DNA from: Planctomycetota bacterium
GTDB taxonomy: Bacteria; Planctomycetota; Phycisphaerae; Phycisphaerales; UBA1924
Direction of reading: 5' to 3'
Assembly (NCBI GenBank): GCA_017303555.1
Contig: JAFLCN010000007.1
Location: 89,251 to 153,250 of the forward strand
DNA: 64,000 bases
This document shows, piece by piece, positions 8,063-19,118 of this stretch (its first letter is position 1; every line of letters begins with the position of its first letter). Below the pieces are notes generated by a model. That model saw nothing but the letters and a program-made list of their open reading frames with translations. It did no database searches and was not told the origin of the DNA. Position numbers and translations under genes: made by a program.

Positions 8063-9481
8063 TCAGGCCGGGGTCGGAGTTCCCGGAATCGGCGAAAGCG
8101 GCTTGGGCGCAAGCATCCGGCCCCAGAGCATCATGATGGTGGTGATCGCGAGCAGCAGGGCGCCGTTCGCCTGGTGCGCCGTTCGCATCAGAACTTCGAC
8201 GATCGAGTTCGGCTCGAGGCCCGTTCCACCCAGGAAGAACGTGAGCCAGCCGAGCATGAACTGCAACGCGACGCACACCGCTCCGAGCAGGCCGATCCGG
8301 CGCACAAAGCGCTGCGCGGGCGTATCGGGAGTGCGCAGCCCGCCCGCCGCGAACGCCGCGAGCAAGACGAACACCATGACGACCAGAGAGAACCCCATGT
8401 GCGTCCAGAGCGCGTGTGCCGAGCGCGTGTGCCGGTACACGGCGCCAAAGACAAGCTGCAGCAGCGTGGTGTGCATCGCCGCGGTTGCGAAGATTCGGAA
8501 CGTCTTCGGCTTCACGCCGGTGTGTCCGAGCTGCAGCACTCCCGAAGCGACCGCCGCCTTCACGCGTTGATAGAGCGGGCTGAGATAAACCCCGATCGCG
8601 ACGAACAGGCAGAAGATGACCTGCGCGAGAATTCCGTGGAAAACCCGCGCCCACTTGGCGTCCTTCGCCGCTTCCGTGCTGCCCTGCAGCACCCGCATTC
8701 CGCCCAGAATTCCCTGCGAAATGACCAACGCCAAGACCAGCAGCGCCAGGAATTTCAGGAACCCGCGCCGGTCGTACAGGAACACGAGCACGCACAGGAT
8801 GATCGCCGTCAACCCGATCAGGGTGCCGAAAAGGCGGTGGCTGTGTTCGAGGTAGACCGCCGGCGTCGCACGCGGGCCGATCGGATACAGGAACATGTTG
8901 CTCCCGTAGGTGTTCGGCCAATCCGGTACAGCCATGCCCGCGTTGCTGCTCGTGACCAGGCCTCCGACGATCAGCAGCGGCACGACGGCCACCGCCGCGA
9001 CAATCCCGAATCGCGCCAGCCAGCTTCGGCGATTCTCTTCCACGTCGGTTGCGCGATGCCGGGGCTTGCTGAGAACGCGCCCGATCGCTCCGCCCACCAC
9101 ACCCAGAATCGTCCCCAAAACGAGGAACCCAAGCGCGATCAGGATCGCCCCCGGACGGAGCGTCGCCTGCCCCATGGCGCCCGGGGCCGGATCCTCAACG
9201 AGCTTGGAGCCCAGGATCAGCAGCCCGGCTAATGCGCTGACGAAACCCGCCGCGGCCGAGGCCGCAACCGCCTCACCCCGGGTTCGTCCTTCTTTTCCAA
9301 AGGATCTGGCACACACGATCAGCGCAAGCAGCCAGGCCGCAAGTATTGCTGCCACAGACACTTGCTCGGGAATTCCAAGCCACGGCAGGTGGGTTACGAA
9401 CCAGGTCCACCAGACGACGACCGTTGCCGCGAAGGCATCGGTCAGGACGCTCGGGCGGAACAGCGTGCGGAGTGCGTTCAT
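8063..9481 (-). CDS. ctaA: Heme A synthase, CtaA/Cox15 type, with N-terminal extension
   Basis: A 472-residue integral membrane protein that converts heme O to heme A for the caa3 oxidase encoded further right. The CtaA core starts near residue 155. Heme-ligand histidine motifs are EHSHRLFG (212-219), FHGILAQ, MHTTLLQLVFG with YRH following, and RTAHQANGALLL near the C-terminus, in the usual two four-helix halves. About 150 residues ahead of the core hold four more predicted membrane segments (roughly 11-30, 42-58, 73-92, 111-130). These are absent from standard 300-350-residue CtaA. The ATG at 9481 is chosen because GGAGGT lies 3 bases upstream; a frame start 9 codons earlier has none. It is transcribed away from the act operon. 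A heme O synthase gene is not in the window. Confidence 0.9.
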   Translation of the reverse strand: MNALRTLFRPSVLTDAFAATVVVWWTWFVTHLPWLGIPEQVSVAAILAAWLLALIVCARSFGKEGRTRGEAVAASAAAGFVSALAGLLILGSKLVEDPAPGAMGQATLRPGAILIALGFLVLGTILGVVGGAIGRVLSKPRHRATDVEENRRSWLARFGIVAAVAVVPLLIVGGLVTSSNAGMAVPDWPNTYGSNMFLYPIGPRATPAVYLEHSHRLFGTLIGLTAIILCVLVFLYDRRGFLKFLALLVLALVISQGILGGMRVLQGSTEAAKDAKWARVFHGILAQVIFCLFVAIGVYLSPLYQRVKAAVASGVLQLGHTGVKPKTFRIFATAAMHTTLLQLVFGAVYRHTRSAHALWTHMGFSLVVMVFVLLAAFAAGGLRTPDTPAQRFVRRIGLLGAVCVALQFMLGWLTFFLGGTGLEPNSIVEVLMRTAHQANGALLLAITTIMMLWGRMLAPKPLSPIPGTPTPA

Positions 9482-9492
9482 CCGACCTCCGA

Positions 9493-9507
9493 TGAGACTT
9501 AGTCTCA
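9493..9507. promoter_or_regulatory. Perfect 7-1-7 palindrome between ctaA and actA
   Basis: TGAGACTTAGTCTCA is a perfect inverted repeat of 7+1+7 bases. On the minus strand it lies between TATTAG (a -10-like hexamer at about 9508-9513) and the ctaA Shine-Dalgarno site, so a bound protein would cover the ctaA start region. Size and symmetry match Fur-family operators, whose 7-1-7 form is TGATAAT-n-ATTATCA, but the bases differ and the regulator is unknown. Confidence 0.5.
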
Positions 9508-9533
9508 ACTAATACAATCCAAACGGACCTGAC

Positions 9534-9562
9534 TTGACAGCTGGCGATCGATGCGAAGAAAT
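9534..9562 (+). promoter_or_regulatory. Candidate promoter of the act-cox operon
   Basis: A perfect TTGACA -35 hexamer sits at 9534-9539. The best -10 at 17 bases (AGAAAT, 9557-9562) is poor. It lies 110 bases ahead of actA and 27 bases from the palindrome at 9493-9507, so both divergent units could share control. Confidence 0.35.
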
Positions 9563-9672
9563 TACGGTCCTACCGGAAAAGGCCCGGTCTGGACGATTCT
9601 ACGCTGGTCGGCTTTCGTCCTGTCCGAGCCTTGGGTTTTTGTTATCGAAGTCTCCAACCGGGAGGGCACCGG

Positions 9673-10383
9673 GTGTCAGTCCTATTTCCGAAGTGGTTCA
9701 ACTCGTTTCCCACGATTTCAGCCGTTGGCGGGGCTGGCGCGTTTCTGACGGTCGTGGCCGCATTCTGGTACTACGCGACTCCCAAGTTCTGGGCGGTCGG
9801 ATATCAGCCGATTCAACCGGTTGAAGCGTTCAGCCACCAGATCCACGCGGGGCGGCTCGGGATGGATTGTCGCTACTGCCACACAAAGGTGGAAATCTCG
9901 GCCGAAGCCAACGTTCCGGCTGTTGCAACCTGCTACGGCTGCCACGCGGAGAAACGGCTCGCGGCATGGCAGACGCAGAAGGTCGGCCTTGTGCGCCAGA
10001 CGTACGCCACCGACACTTCGATCGAATGGCGGCGCATCCACAAGCTGCCCGATTATGTGCGGAATTTCCCGCACAACACGCACATCGCGGCGGGCGTCTC
10101 GTGCTATTCGTGCCACGGGCAGATCACCGCGATGCCGGTTGTTCACCAGGTGCAGCCGCTTTCCATGAGCTGGTGCCTTGATTGCCACCGCAATCCGGAA
10201 GCGAACCTGGTTCCGAAGGACCGTGTCACGCAGTTGGTGTGGGTGCAGAAGTTCCTGGAAGACCGCGGGATTGCCGCGGCCGGCGCGATGGGGAGCGGCG
10301 GCACGCAGCAGCCGACCCCGGGCGATGTAGTCCACTCACTGAAGCGTCAGCCCCCGCAGGGCTGCGGCGCGTGCCACTACTAG
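9673..10383 (+). CDS. actA: Alternative complex III pentaheme cytochrome c subunit
   Basis: A 236-residue membrane-anchored multiheme cytochrome. One membrane segment lies near residues 15-35, followed by a periplasmic domain with five CxxCH heme sites: CRYCH 66-70, CYGCH 87-91, CYSCH 144-148, CLDCH 168-172 and CGACH 231-235. Five hemes and a single N-terminal helix match ActA of alternative complex III (menaquinol:acceptor oxidoreductase). A GTG start at 9673 is chosen because GGGAGGG lies just upstream; the frame stays open 14 codons further back to a TTG. First gene of the act operon, 55 bases ahead of actB. It would pass electrons between the ActB iron-sulfur clusters and ActE or the oxidase. 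Confidence 0.94.
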   Translation: MSVLFPKWFNSFPTISAVGGAGAFLTVVAAFWYYATPKFWAVGYQPIQPVEAFSHQIHAGRLGMDCRYCHTKVEISAEANVPAVATCYGCHAEKRLAAWQTQKVGLVRQTYATDTSIEWRRIHKLPDYVRNFPHNTHIAAGVSCYSCHGQITAMPVVHQVQPLSMSWCLDCHRNPEANLVPKDRVTQLVWVQKFLEDRGIAAAGAMGSGGTQQPTPGDVVHSLKRQPPQGCGACHY

Positions 10384-10438
10384 TTGAATCCACGAATCGC
10401 GAAGGGCCGCCCCTTCGAGAAGTCACAAGGACCTCGGC

Positions 10439-13400
10439 ATGAGCAAGTCCGATCAGTGCCCTTCGACCGCCAAGGAAGGGCCCAAGCAGCAGAAGAACAA
10501 GCAGGAGCTGTCGCGTGAGCGGCGCAGCCTGCTCACGGCCGTAAACGGGCGTGCCGCGTGGCGCAGCCTGGAGGAAGTCGAAGACACTTCCGAATTCCGC
10601 GACTTCCTGGAGCGCGAGTTCCCGGCGGGCGTGACGGACTTCCTGAGCGGCACGCGTCGGACGTTCATGAAGATCATGGGCGCTTCGTTCGCGCTCGCGG
10701 GCGCCGCGACTCTGCCCGGCTGCCGCCGTCCGGATCACAAGATTCTGCCCTATTCGCAGCATCCGCCGGAAGATGTGATTCCCGGCAAGCCGCTTTTCTA
10801 TGCGACGAGCATGCCCCTTCCCGGTGGCGGCTCGGAAGGTCTGCTTGTTGAAACGCACGAAGGCCGACCGACGAAGCTCGAAGGCAATCCGCTGCACCCT
10901 GTGAACCGCGGGCGCAGCAGCGTCGCGGCGCAGGCGAGCGTGCTGTCGCTGTACGACCCGGATCGTTTGAAGGAACCGGTGTTCTTCAACCGCATGCGGA
11001 ACAGCGGCGCGGGCGAACACCTTCCCGCGACCTGGGACGACTTTGTGAAGTGGGGGAAGGAGTACTTCCCGCGCTTCGATAAAACGCAGGGCGCGGGCCT
11101 TGCGATCATCGTGGACAAAGTCGGCGGCCCGAGCCGCGACGCCGTCCGTGATGCGCTGCTGAAAAAGTGGCCCAAGGCGACGTGGATCGCGTACGACGCG
11201 ACGGAAGATCTCGGCCCGGCGCAGGGCGCAAAGGCGGCGTTCGGCGCCCCGATGATCGACGTGATCGACTTCTCGAAGGCCAAGGTTGTGGTGTCGTTCG
11301 ATCGCGACTTCCTGACCGGCGAGGGCCGCTCGCTGGTTCACGCGCGCGATTTCGCTTCGACGCGCCGCGTCGAAGAGCTGACCGACGAGATGAGCCGCCT
11401 CTACATGTTCGAGAGCGGCTTCTGCCTCACCGGCGCGCAGGCGGATCATCGCCTTCGCGCGACGCCGAGCAAGGTGCTCGCCTGCCTTGTTGAACTCGCA
11501 AAGTTCACGCTGCCCAAGCTGGGCGGCGGGTTCAACGCGGCGTCCGATGCGCTGGCCGGAATCGCGACCGCTTCGGTCACCGACACCGACCGCAAGTTCA
11601 TCGAAGAGGCCGCGAAGGACCTGCTCGATCCCGCCAAGAAGGGCCGGACGATGGTTCTGGTTGGCGCGCACCTGCCGGCACCCGCCCACGCGATCGCGCA
11701 CGCCATCAACGCGGCGCTCGGTTGCACCTGCATCGGGTTCAACCCGATGCCCGCGGAACTCGCGGCGGATTCGCGTTCGGCCATGATCGCTCTCACCGAG
11801 GCGATGAAGGCCGGCAAGTACGAGAGCGTGCTCTGCGTCGGCACGAATCCGGCGTTCACAGCGCCCGATTCCACCGCTTTCGCCGAGGCCTTCGCGAAAC
11901 TCGAGGGCGGCGTCTCGCTCTCGGTCGGCAAAACCGAAACGAGCGAGTTCGCATCGTGGAACCTCAACGGCTGCCACTACCTTGAATCGTGGGGCGACAC
12001 GGTTTCGCACGAAGGCGTGATCGCGCCGATCCAGCCGATGATCGCGCCGCTGTATGCCGCGGCCGACGAGAACGGGCACCGCACCGGCCAGTCGCCGATG
12101 AGCGAGATCGAGTTCCTCGCGTTCATCAGCGGCGATCTCCGCGAAGACGGCACCCCGCGCGACGGGTACGAGATTGTGCGGCGCACGTGGAAAGGTGCTC
12201 TCGGCGCGAAAGTCACCGACTTCGAGAAGGCCTGGAAGCGGGCTCTGCACGACGGCGTCGTCGCGGGAACGGGCTTCAAGCCGGCATCGCCGAAGGCGGA
12301 TGTCGGCGCGATCGCGGCGTCGTGCAAGGGTTTCAAAATCGAACAGCCCGCTCCGGGCACGCTCGAGGGTGTCATCCGCACGGGCTGGATGCACGACGGA
12401 CGCAACACCAATATTTCGTGGCTCCAGGAGCTTCCTCAGCACGGCACGGCCGTGGTGTGGGACAACCCGGTCTCGATGAGCCCGCGCACCGCCGAGCGAC
12501 TCGGCGTTCTGCCCGCCAACGCGACGGTCGAAGACCCCGAGACGATGTACACCAAGCAGAAGTACCCGGCGGGCCACGTCGCCGAGTTCACCTTCAACGG
12601 CCGCACCGTCCGGTGCGCCTGCTGGATTCTGCCCGGCATGGCGGACGACACCGTCATCTTCCTGAACGGCTACGGACGTCGCAAGGCGGGCCTTGTTGCC
12701 GACGGCGTCGGATTCGATGTCGGACAGATCCGGGGCGGTTCGGGCAACTGGCTCGCCTCGGTCTCGTGCAAGGACACGGGCGAGATGCACCCGATCGCCA
12801 GCACGCAGATGCACTGGAGCCTCGAAGGACGCACGGCGATCGTCCGCAGCGTCGATCTTCCCACCTACCAAAAGTTCGGCGGCGACGCGATCCCCGACAA
12901 CGACACGATCTACGCCCGCAACAGCTCCGGCAAGCTCAACTTCGCCGAGCGCCTCGGCGAGCTGTCTCACACGCCCCCCAACAACTCCATCTACATCAAC
13001 CCCTTCACGCGTTCCGCGGCGGATGTTGACCCCAACGACCCCGGCTATCTCGCCGTCGGCGGCTGGTCCGACAAGCTCCGCAGCAAGGACCCGCAGCCAC
13101 CGGATTTCGCTCAGCGTCACCAGTGGGGCATGACCATCGACCTCTCGACGTGTACCGGCTGCGGAGCCTGCACGATCGCCTGCCAGGCGGAGAACAACAT
13201 CCCCGTCGTCGGCAAGAAGGAAGTGGCCAAGGGCCGCGAGATGCACTGGATCCGCGTGGACCGCTACTTCGCGGGTTCGTACTTCGATCACGAGAATCCG
13301 GGCAAGATGGACTACAACGCGCCCGAGTTCATGCTCCATCAGCCGGTCGCCTGCGTGCAGTGCGAGAACGCTCCGTGCGAGACCGTCTGCCCCGTCAACG

Positions 13401-14235
13401 CCACGGTGCACGGCAACGAAGGCCACAACTTCATGACGTACAACCGCTGCATCGGCACGCGGTACTGTGCGAACAACTGCCCGTACAAGGTCCGACGCTT
13501 CAACTTCTTCGAGTACGGGCTCACCAAGTTCAACGGCGGCTACATCGGCCAGGAACTGGTTGATTCCATCGCCCCCGATCGCGGCGGCATCACCGGCTCG
13601 GGCGAGCACAACAAGATCAACCCGAACCTCATCCCGCCCCGTCTCCGCGACAAGCTCGATCAGATCACGCGGATGCAGAAGAACCCCGACGTGACGACCC
13701 GCATGCGCGGCATCATGGAAAAGTGCACCTACTGCATCCAGCGCACCAACTCGGCCAAGATCGAGGTGCGTTTGCAGGACATCGAGTGGGTGCCGGACGG
13801 GTTCGTGCAGGTCGCCTGCCAGCAGGCGTGCCCGAGCGATTCGATCGTCTTCGGCGACATCCTCGACCTGAACACCGAGTACACCGAAGCCGATGGCGGC
13901 AAGCGCAAGGGCAGCCGCGTGTATCACACGCGGCGCAGCCGGCGTTCGTACCTGCTGCTCGGCTTCCTCAACACGCGTCCGCGCACCAGCCACCTGCTCC
14001 GGGTGAACAACCCGAATCCGGCGCTGGTCGATGCGACGCGCAAGGCCGCCTGGGATCACCCGTTCCACGGCTCGCATGATGCCGGACACGGCGATGGTCA
14101 TGGAGCGGATCACGGTCACGAGGGCGACCACAGCGCACCGAAGGAGAAGGGACATTCCTTCTTTGACCCTCGTAAGAAGTCTGACGACAAGGGCTACGCG
14201 CTCAGCTTGAGCGTTCTGAGCGGCGGAGGTCTCGC

Positions 14236-14239
<4 letters not shown>
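10439..14239 (+). CDS. actB: Alternative complex III iron-sulfur/molybdopterin-like subunit
   Basis: A 1266-residue fusion typical of ActB. Residues 70-95 ([11 protein letters not shown] to LPGC) carry a late Tat-type twin-Arg motif and a lipobox-like Cys. This is the 'extended Tat region' of these proteins, here about 70 residues from the start. Residues about 100-860 match the molybdopterin oxidoreductase fold, which in ACIII has lost the cofactor. From 905 follows a ferredoxin-like domain with four cluster motifs: [11 protein letters not shown] from 905, [13 protein letters not shown] from 972, [12 protein letters not shown] from 1004, and CTYC at 1096 with CQQACP at 1127. The last 55 residues are an unusual His/Asp/Gly-rich tail. 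Overlaps actC by 4 bases (translational coupling). Confidence 0.95.
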
Positions 14240-15813
<1,574 letters not shown>

Positions 15814-15816
15814 GCC

Positions 15817-16386
15817 ATGGCAAAGCAACGCAAGGTCTATGTGACCGAGGGCGGCGAGCCGGTGTACGGCGTCATCGCCGAGTTCGCGACCCCCGCGGAT
15901 GTTTACCACGCCGCGGAAAAGATCCGCGACGCCGGTTACTCGCAGTGGGATGTCTACGCCCCGTTCCCGATCCACGGCATCGACGAGGCGATGGGGCAGA
16001 AGCGCACCAAGCTTCCGCTCGTGTGCGCCTGCGTCGGCTTGACGGGCGCGGGCCTGGGCTTCCTGATGCAGTACTGGATGAGCGGCGTCGATTACCAGCT
16101 CGTGGTGCAGGGCAAGCCCTACGGACCGTGGGAGCCGTTTGTCCCGATCACCTTCGAGCTGGGCATTCTCTTCACGGCGTTCTCCACGCTGATCTGCATG
16201 CTCGCGATGAACGGTCTGCCCCGGCACAATCACCCGCTCCTGAAGAAGGAACGGTTCCTCGGATGCAGCGACGACACGCTCGCGATCTGCATCGAGAGCG
16301 CGGACGACAAGTTTGATCCGGATCAGACCCGCGCGATGCTCGAAAAGCTGGGCGGCAGGAACATCGATCTCGTCGAAGGCGACTGA
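15817..16386 (+). CDS. actD: Alternative complex III subunit D (DUF3341)
   Basis: A 189-residue DUF3341 family protein, the ActD subunit. The N-terminal 60 residues form a cytoplasmic ferredoxin-like domain (VIAEFATPADVYHAAEKIRDAGY, then DVYAPFPIHGIDEAMG). Two membrane helices follow, about 67-85 and 109-130, with the conserved KPYGPWEPFVPITFE between them. The C-terminal part (RFLGCSDDTLAICIE, then FDPDQTRAMLEKLG) is the second soluble segment of the family. Three bases downstream of actC and 29 ahead of actE, so it belongs to the same transcript. Its role in ACIII is structural; no cofactor motif is present. Confidence 0.94.
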   Translation: MAKQRKVYVTEGGEPVYGVIAEFATPADVYHAAEKIRDAGYSQWDVYAPFPIHGIDEAMGQKRTKLPLVCACVGLTGAGLGFLMQYWMSGVDYQLVVQGKPYGPWEPFVPITFELGILFTAFSTLICMLAMNGLPRHNHPLLKKERFLGCSDDTLAICIESADDKFDPDQTRAMLEKLGGRNIDLVEGD

Positions 16387-16415
16387 AGCACACACAACGA
16401 CTCACCGAGCAACGG

Positions 16416-17273
16416 ATGAACATGAACCATCACATCAGGAACGCCGGGACCACGCTCGCGATCGCCGCGGGCGTGCTCGCCGCGCTCGGCGCGCAGGGTT
16501 GCCGGGGCGACCGCAGCGACAAGCCGCCCCGCCAGTTCTTCCCGGACATGGACGATCAGCCGCGCTGGAAGCCCCAGGGCCAGACCCCGTTCTACGCCAA
16601 CAACCGCATGATGCGCGAGACGCCGGCGAACGTTGTCGCGTTCGGTCGCGTCGGCCTCACCGGCGATCAATCGTGGGGCAAGCCGTGGGCAGAGCAGCGC
16701 GTCGGGCTCCTCCGCGACGGCGAGGCGGTGTACCTGGGCACGAGCGGCGTGAACGCCGACGGCACGCCCAAGTACGTGGACAAGATCCCCTCGTCGATCG
16801 AAGTCACGCCCGAATTCATCAAGCTCGGCCAGACCAAGTACAACATCTATTGCTCCGTCTGCCACGGTTTCGACGGCTCGGGCAAGGGCATGGTCGGGCA
16901 GGCCTGGTCGTACCCGCTGCCGAACTTCTTTGATCCGAAGTACAAGGATGTGGCGCAGTACACCGGCAAGGACGGATACATCTTCCACACGATCCGCACC
17001 GGCGTCACCACGAACGGTGAACAGAAGATGCCGCCGTACGCGCACGCTCTCAACGAAAAGCAGGCGTGGGCCGTCGTCGCCTACTTCAGGGCGCTGCAGG
17101 AGTCTCGCGCCGTTCCGCTTTCCGATGTGCCCGAATCCGAGCGGCCGGCACTCGAAGAGAAGCTGCGGGCCGCGGCAGCAGCGGCACCGGCCGCGACACC
17201 CGCAACGCCCGCCCCAACGCCCGCTCCGGCGCTTCCGGCGAATCACCCGACGCAGCAGGGAGGTGGCAAGTGA
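16416..17273 (+). CDS. actE: Alternative complex III monoheme cytochrome c subunit
   Basis: A 285-residue exported cytochrome. The N-terminus is a signal sequence ending in GAQGC (Cys29), possibly a lipoprotein site. A single class I heme site, CSVCH, is at 146-150, and the likely axial Met is in QKMPPYAHAL near 208. The preceding block FYANNRMMRETPANVVAFGR and the FIKLGQTKYNIYC lead-in match ActE proteins. The last 45 residues are Ala/Pro-rich and flexible. The stop overlaps the actF start (GTGA), with a Shine-Dalgarno for actF inside the end of this gene. It is the likely exit point for electrons to the caa3 oxidase. Confidence 0.93.
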   Translation: MNMNHHIRNAGTTLAIAAGVLAALGAQGCRGDRSDKPPRQFFPDMDDQPRWKPQGQTPFYANNRMMRETPANVVAFGRVGLTGDQSWGKPWAEQRVGLLRDGEAVYLGTSGVNADGTPKYVDKIPSSIEVTPEFIKLGQTKYNIYCSVCHGFDGSGKGMVGQAWSYPLPNFFDPKYKDVAQYTGKDGYIFHTIRTGVTTNGEQKMPPYAHALNEKQAWAVVAYFRALQESRAVPLSDVPESERPALEEKLRAAAAAAPAATPATPAPTPAPALPANHPTQQGGGK

Positions 17274-18562
17274 GTTCCATCGCATCCCACGGGCACGACG
17301 CCGTGCTCCACAACGATCAGTCGCACGAGCATCTGCTCCGCGACAGCAACGTCCGTTACACCGGCGGGGGCAGCCTCTCGACGCTGTTCCTCGTCATGGC
17401 CGTCCTGGGCCTGGGCGCGACCATCGCCAGCGCGTTCATGTACACCGGCAAGCTCCACGCCATCGCCAGCTTCCAGATGGCAGCGATGGGCTGCCTCGCC
17501 ATGTGCCTGGGCGGAATGTTCTTCACGCTGGTCATGCACCTGATGGCCGCCGGCTGGTCGATCACGCTCCGCCGTCAGTTCGAGAATCTCATGGTCTTCG
17601 CGCCGGTGATGCTGATCGTTGCGTCGATCGTGCCGCTCTACGACCTGTTCATCGGCAACGGCTCGCTGTACCTGTGGATGAACGACAAGTACCGCGCCGA
17701 CAGCATCGTCCTTCAGAAGAAGATCGACTTCCTGAATCCGAGCTTCTTCTGCGTCCGCCTGATGCTGTACTTCTTCATCTGGACGGTCATCGCGTGGAAA
17801 CTCAGCGGCTACTCGCGCCGCCAGGATGAAACGGGCGACAAGTGGCTCTCGAACAAGGCCCGATTCACCAGCGCCTGGGGCATGCTCGCGTTCGCGCTCT
17901 CAACGGCGTTCGCCTCGTTCGACCTGCTCATGTCGATGGACTTCCGCTTCTTCAGCACGATGTGGGGCGTCTACTACTTCGCGTCGACCGCGTTCAGCGG
18001 CGTCGCGGCCCTGGTTCTGATCATCGTCCCGCTCCGGCGCGCCGGGAAACTCGAAGGACTTGTCACTTCCGAGCACCTGCACGATGTCGGCAAGCTCATG
18101 TTCACCTTCACGGTCTTCTGGGCCTACATCGCCTTCAGCCAGTACTTCCTCATCTGGTACTCCAACGTCCCCGAAGAAACCGTCTGGTACCTCGTCCGCA
18201 AGCGCGACGGCTGGCAGTTTGTCTTCTTCCTCCTCGCGATCGGCCACTTCATCGTGCCGTTCCTCATCCTGCTCTTCCGCGGCGTCAAGCGTTCCCCGAC
18301 CGCCCTCGCCATCGTCGCAATCTGGATGCTCTTCATCCACTTCACCGACATGTTCTTCATCGTGCGCCCCATGGTGACGACCCGCTTCGCCGAGGGCACG
18401 CCGCTCTCACCCGCTGCGGGAATCTGGGTGGACCTTGCCGCGGTTTTCGGCATGCTCGGTCTTCTCGGCCTTCTGCTCGTCTGGCGCGTCCGATCCAGCC
18501 CGCTCATTCCGCTCCGCGACCCACGTCTCCCGGAGGCGATCGAACACAAGAATTACGTCTAA
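17270..18562 (+). CDS. actF: Alternative complex III second NrfD-like membrane subunit
   Basis: A 430-residue polytopic protein, paralogous to ActC (DUF/NrfD class), with about ten helices. Blocks seen include GMFFTLVMHLMAAGWSITLRRQFENLM, FASFDLLMSMDFRFFSTMWGVYYFA, and FTFTVFWAYIAFSQYFLIWYSNVPEET, all typical of ActF. The start is the GTG at 17270. It overlaps the actE stop and has GGGAGGT 6 bases upstream; the frame extends 68 codons further back into actE but that is antigenically unrelated sequence in a shadow frame. The N-terminus is His-rich (SHGHD to SHEHLL). Last of the canonical act genes; a 129-base gap follows. Confidence 0.94.
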   Translation: MSSIASHGHDAVLHNDQSHEHLLRDSNVRYTGGGSLSTLFLVMAVLGLGATIASAFMYTGKLHAIASFQMAAMGCLAMCLGGMFFTLVMHLMAAGWSITLRRQFENLMVFAPVMLIVASIVPLYDLFIGNGSLYLWMNDKYRADSIVLQKKIDFLNPSFFCVRLMLYFFIWTVIAWKLSGYSRRQDETGDKWLSNKARFTSAWGMLAFALSTAFASFDLLMSMDFRFFSTMWGVYYFASTAFSGVAALVLIIVPLRRAGKLEGLVTSEHLHDVGKLMFTFTVFWAYIAFSQYFLIWYSNVPEETVWYLVRKRDGWQFVFFLLAIGHFIVPFLILLFRGVKRSPTALAIVAIWMLFIHFTDMFFIVRPMVTTRFAEGTPLSPAAGIWVDLAAVFGMLGLLGLLLVWRVRSSPLIPLRDPRLPEAIEHKNYV

Positions 18563-18691
18563 CAACCGATTCTGCCGGGGCTTGGAACCGGCAGACCGAA
18601 TCCGTTTGCCTGCTAGAATGTTCCGTTTGACAGCAATTTATCCCGTCCGGCAGTAACGACACTCGTTTCCGCCGGGCACCGAGAGCACCGC

Positions 18692-19063
18692 ATGTCGAGC
18701 CACGATCAAAGCGCCCACGGCCATGCAGACGACTGGCACCACCATTCCGCCGCGGAAGGGGTACCCCAGCACGAGCATGCCGCGACCATCAATACGGCGA
18801 ACACGTTCATCGTGCTGTTCGTGATCTTCGGCTTCACGGCGGTGTTCATTCTGGTGACGATTCTGTACTTCAACGTGACGGTGCGTCAGGTGCAGGATGC
18901 GCGGGTGGAGACGATCGGCGGCGCGCAGATGTTCAATCTGATGAAGGGGCAGATGGAAGCGGATCTCTCGACCTTCGGCGTGGTCGATGCGGAGAAGAAG
19001 ATCGTGCGGATCCCGATCGATCGGGCGATGGACCGCGTGGTGAGGCAGTATCAGGGCAAGTAG
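18692..19063 (+). CDS. Small His-rich single-helix membrane protein of the respiratory operon
   Basis: A 123-residue protein between actF and the SCO gene. The first 30 residues hold eight His (HDQSAHGHADDWHHH, then QHEH). One membrane helix follows at about 38-60 (FIVLFVIFGFTAVFILVTILYF). A soluble C-terminal region of about 60 residues carries IPIDRAMDRVVRQYQGK at its end. This last motif is common in small proteins next to act/cox genes of planctomycetes and Bacteroidetes, and some ACIII operons encode small accessory subunits (ActG/ActH). I cannot assign it to one of them. A TAGAAT -10-like element at 18614-18619 may give an internal promoter. Confidence 0.8.
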   Translation: MSSHDQSAHGHADDWHHHSAAEGVPQHEHAATINTANTFIVLFVIFGFTAVFILVTILYFNVTVRQVQDARVETIGGAQMFNLMKGQMEADLSTFGVVDAEKKIVRIPIDRAMDRVVRQYQGK

Positions 19064-19118
19064 TTGGTGCATGTAGTCGGGGCAAGCGAGAAGAGCGAGT
19101 GATCGCTGGGAGAATTTG

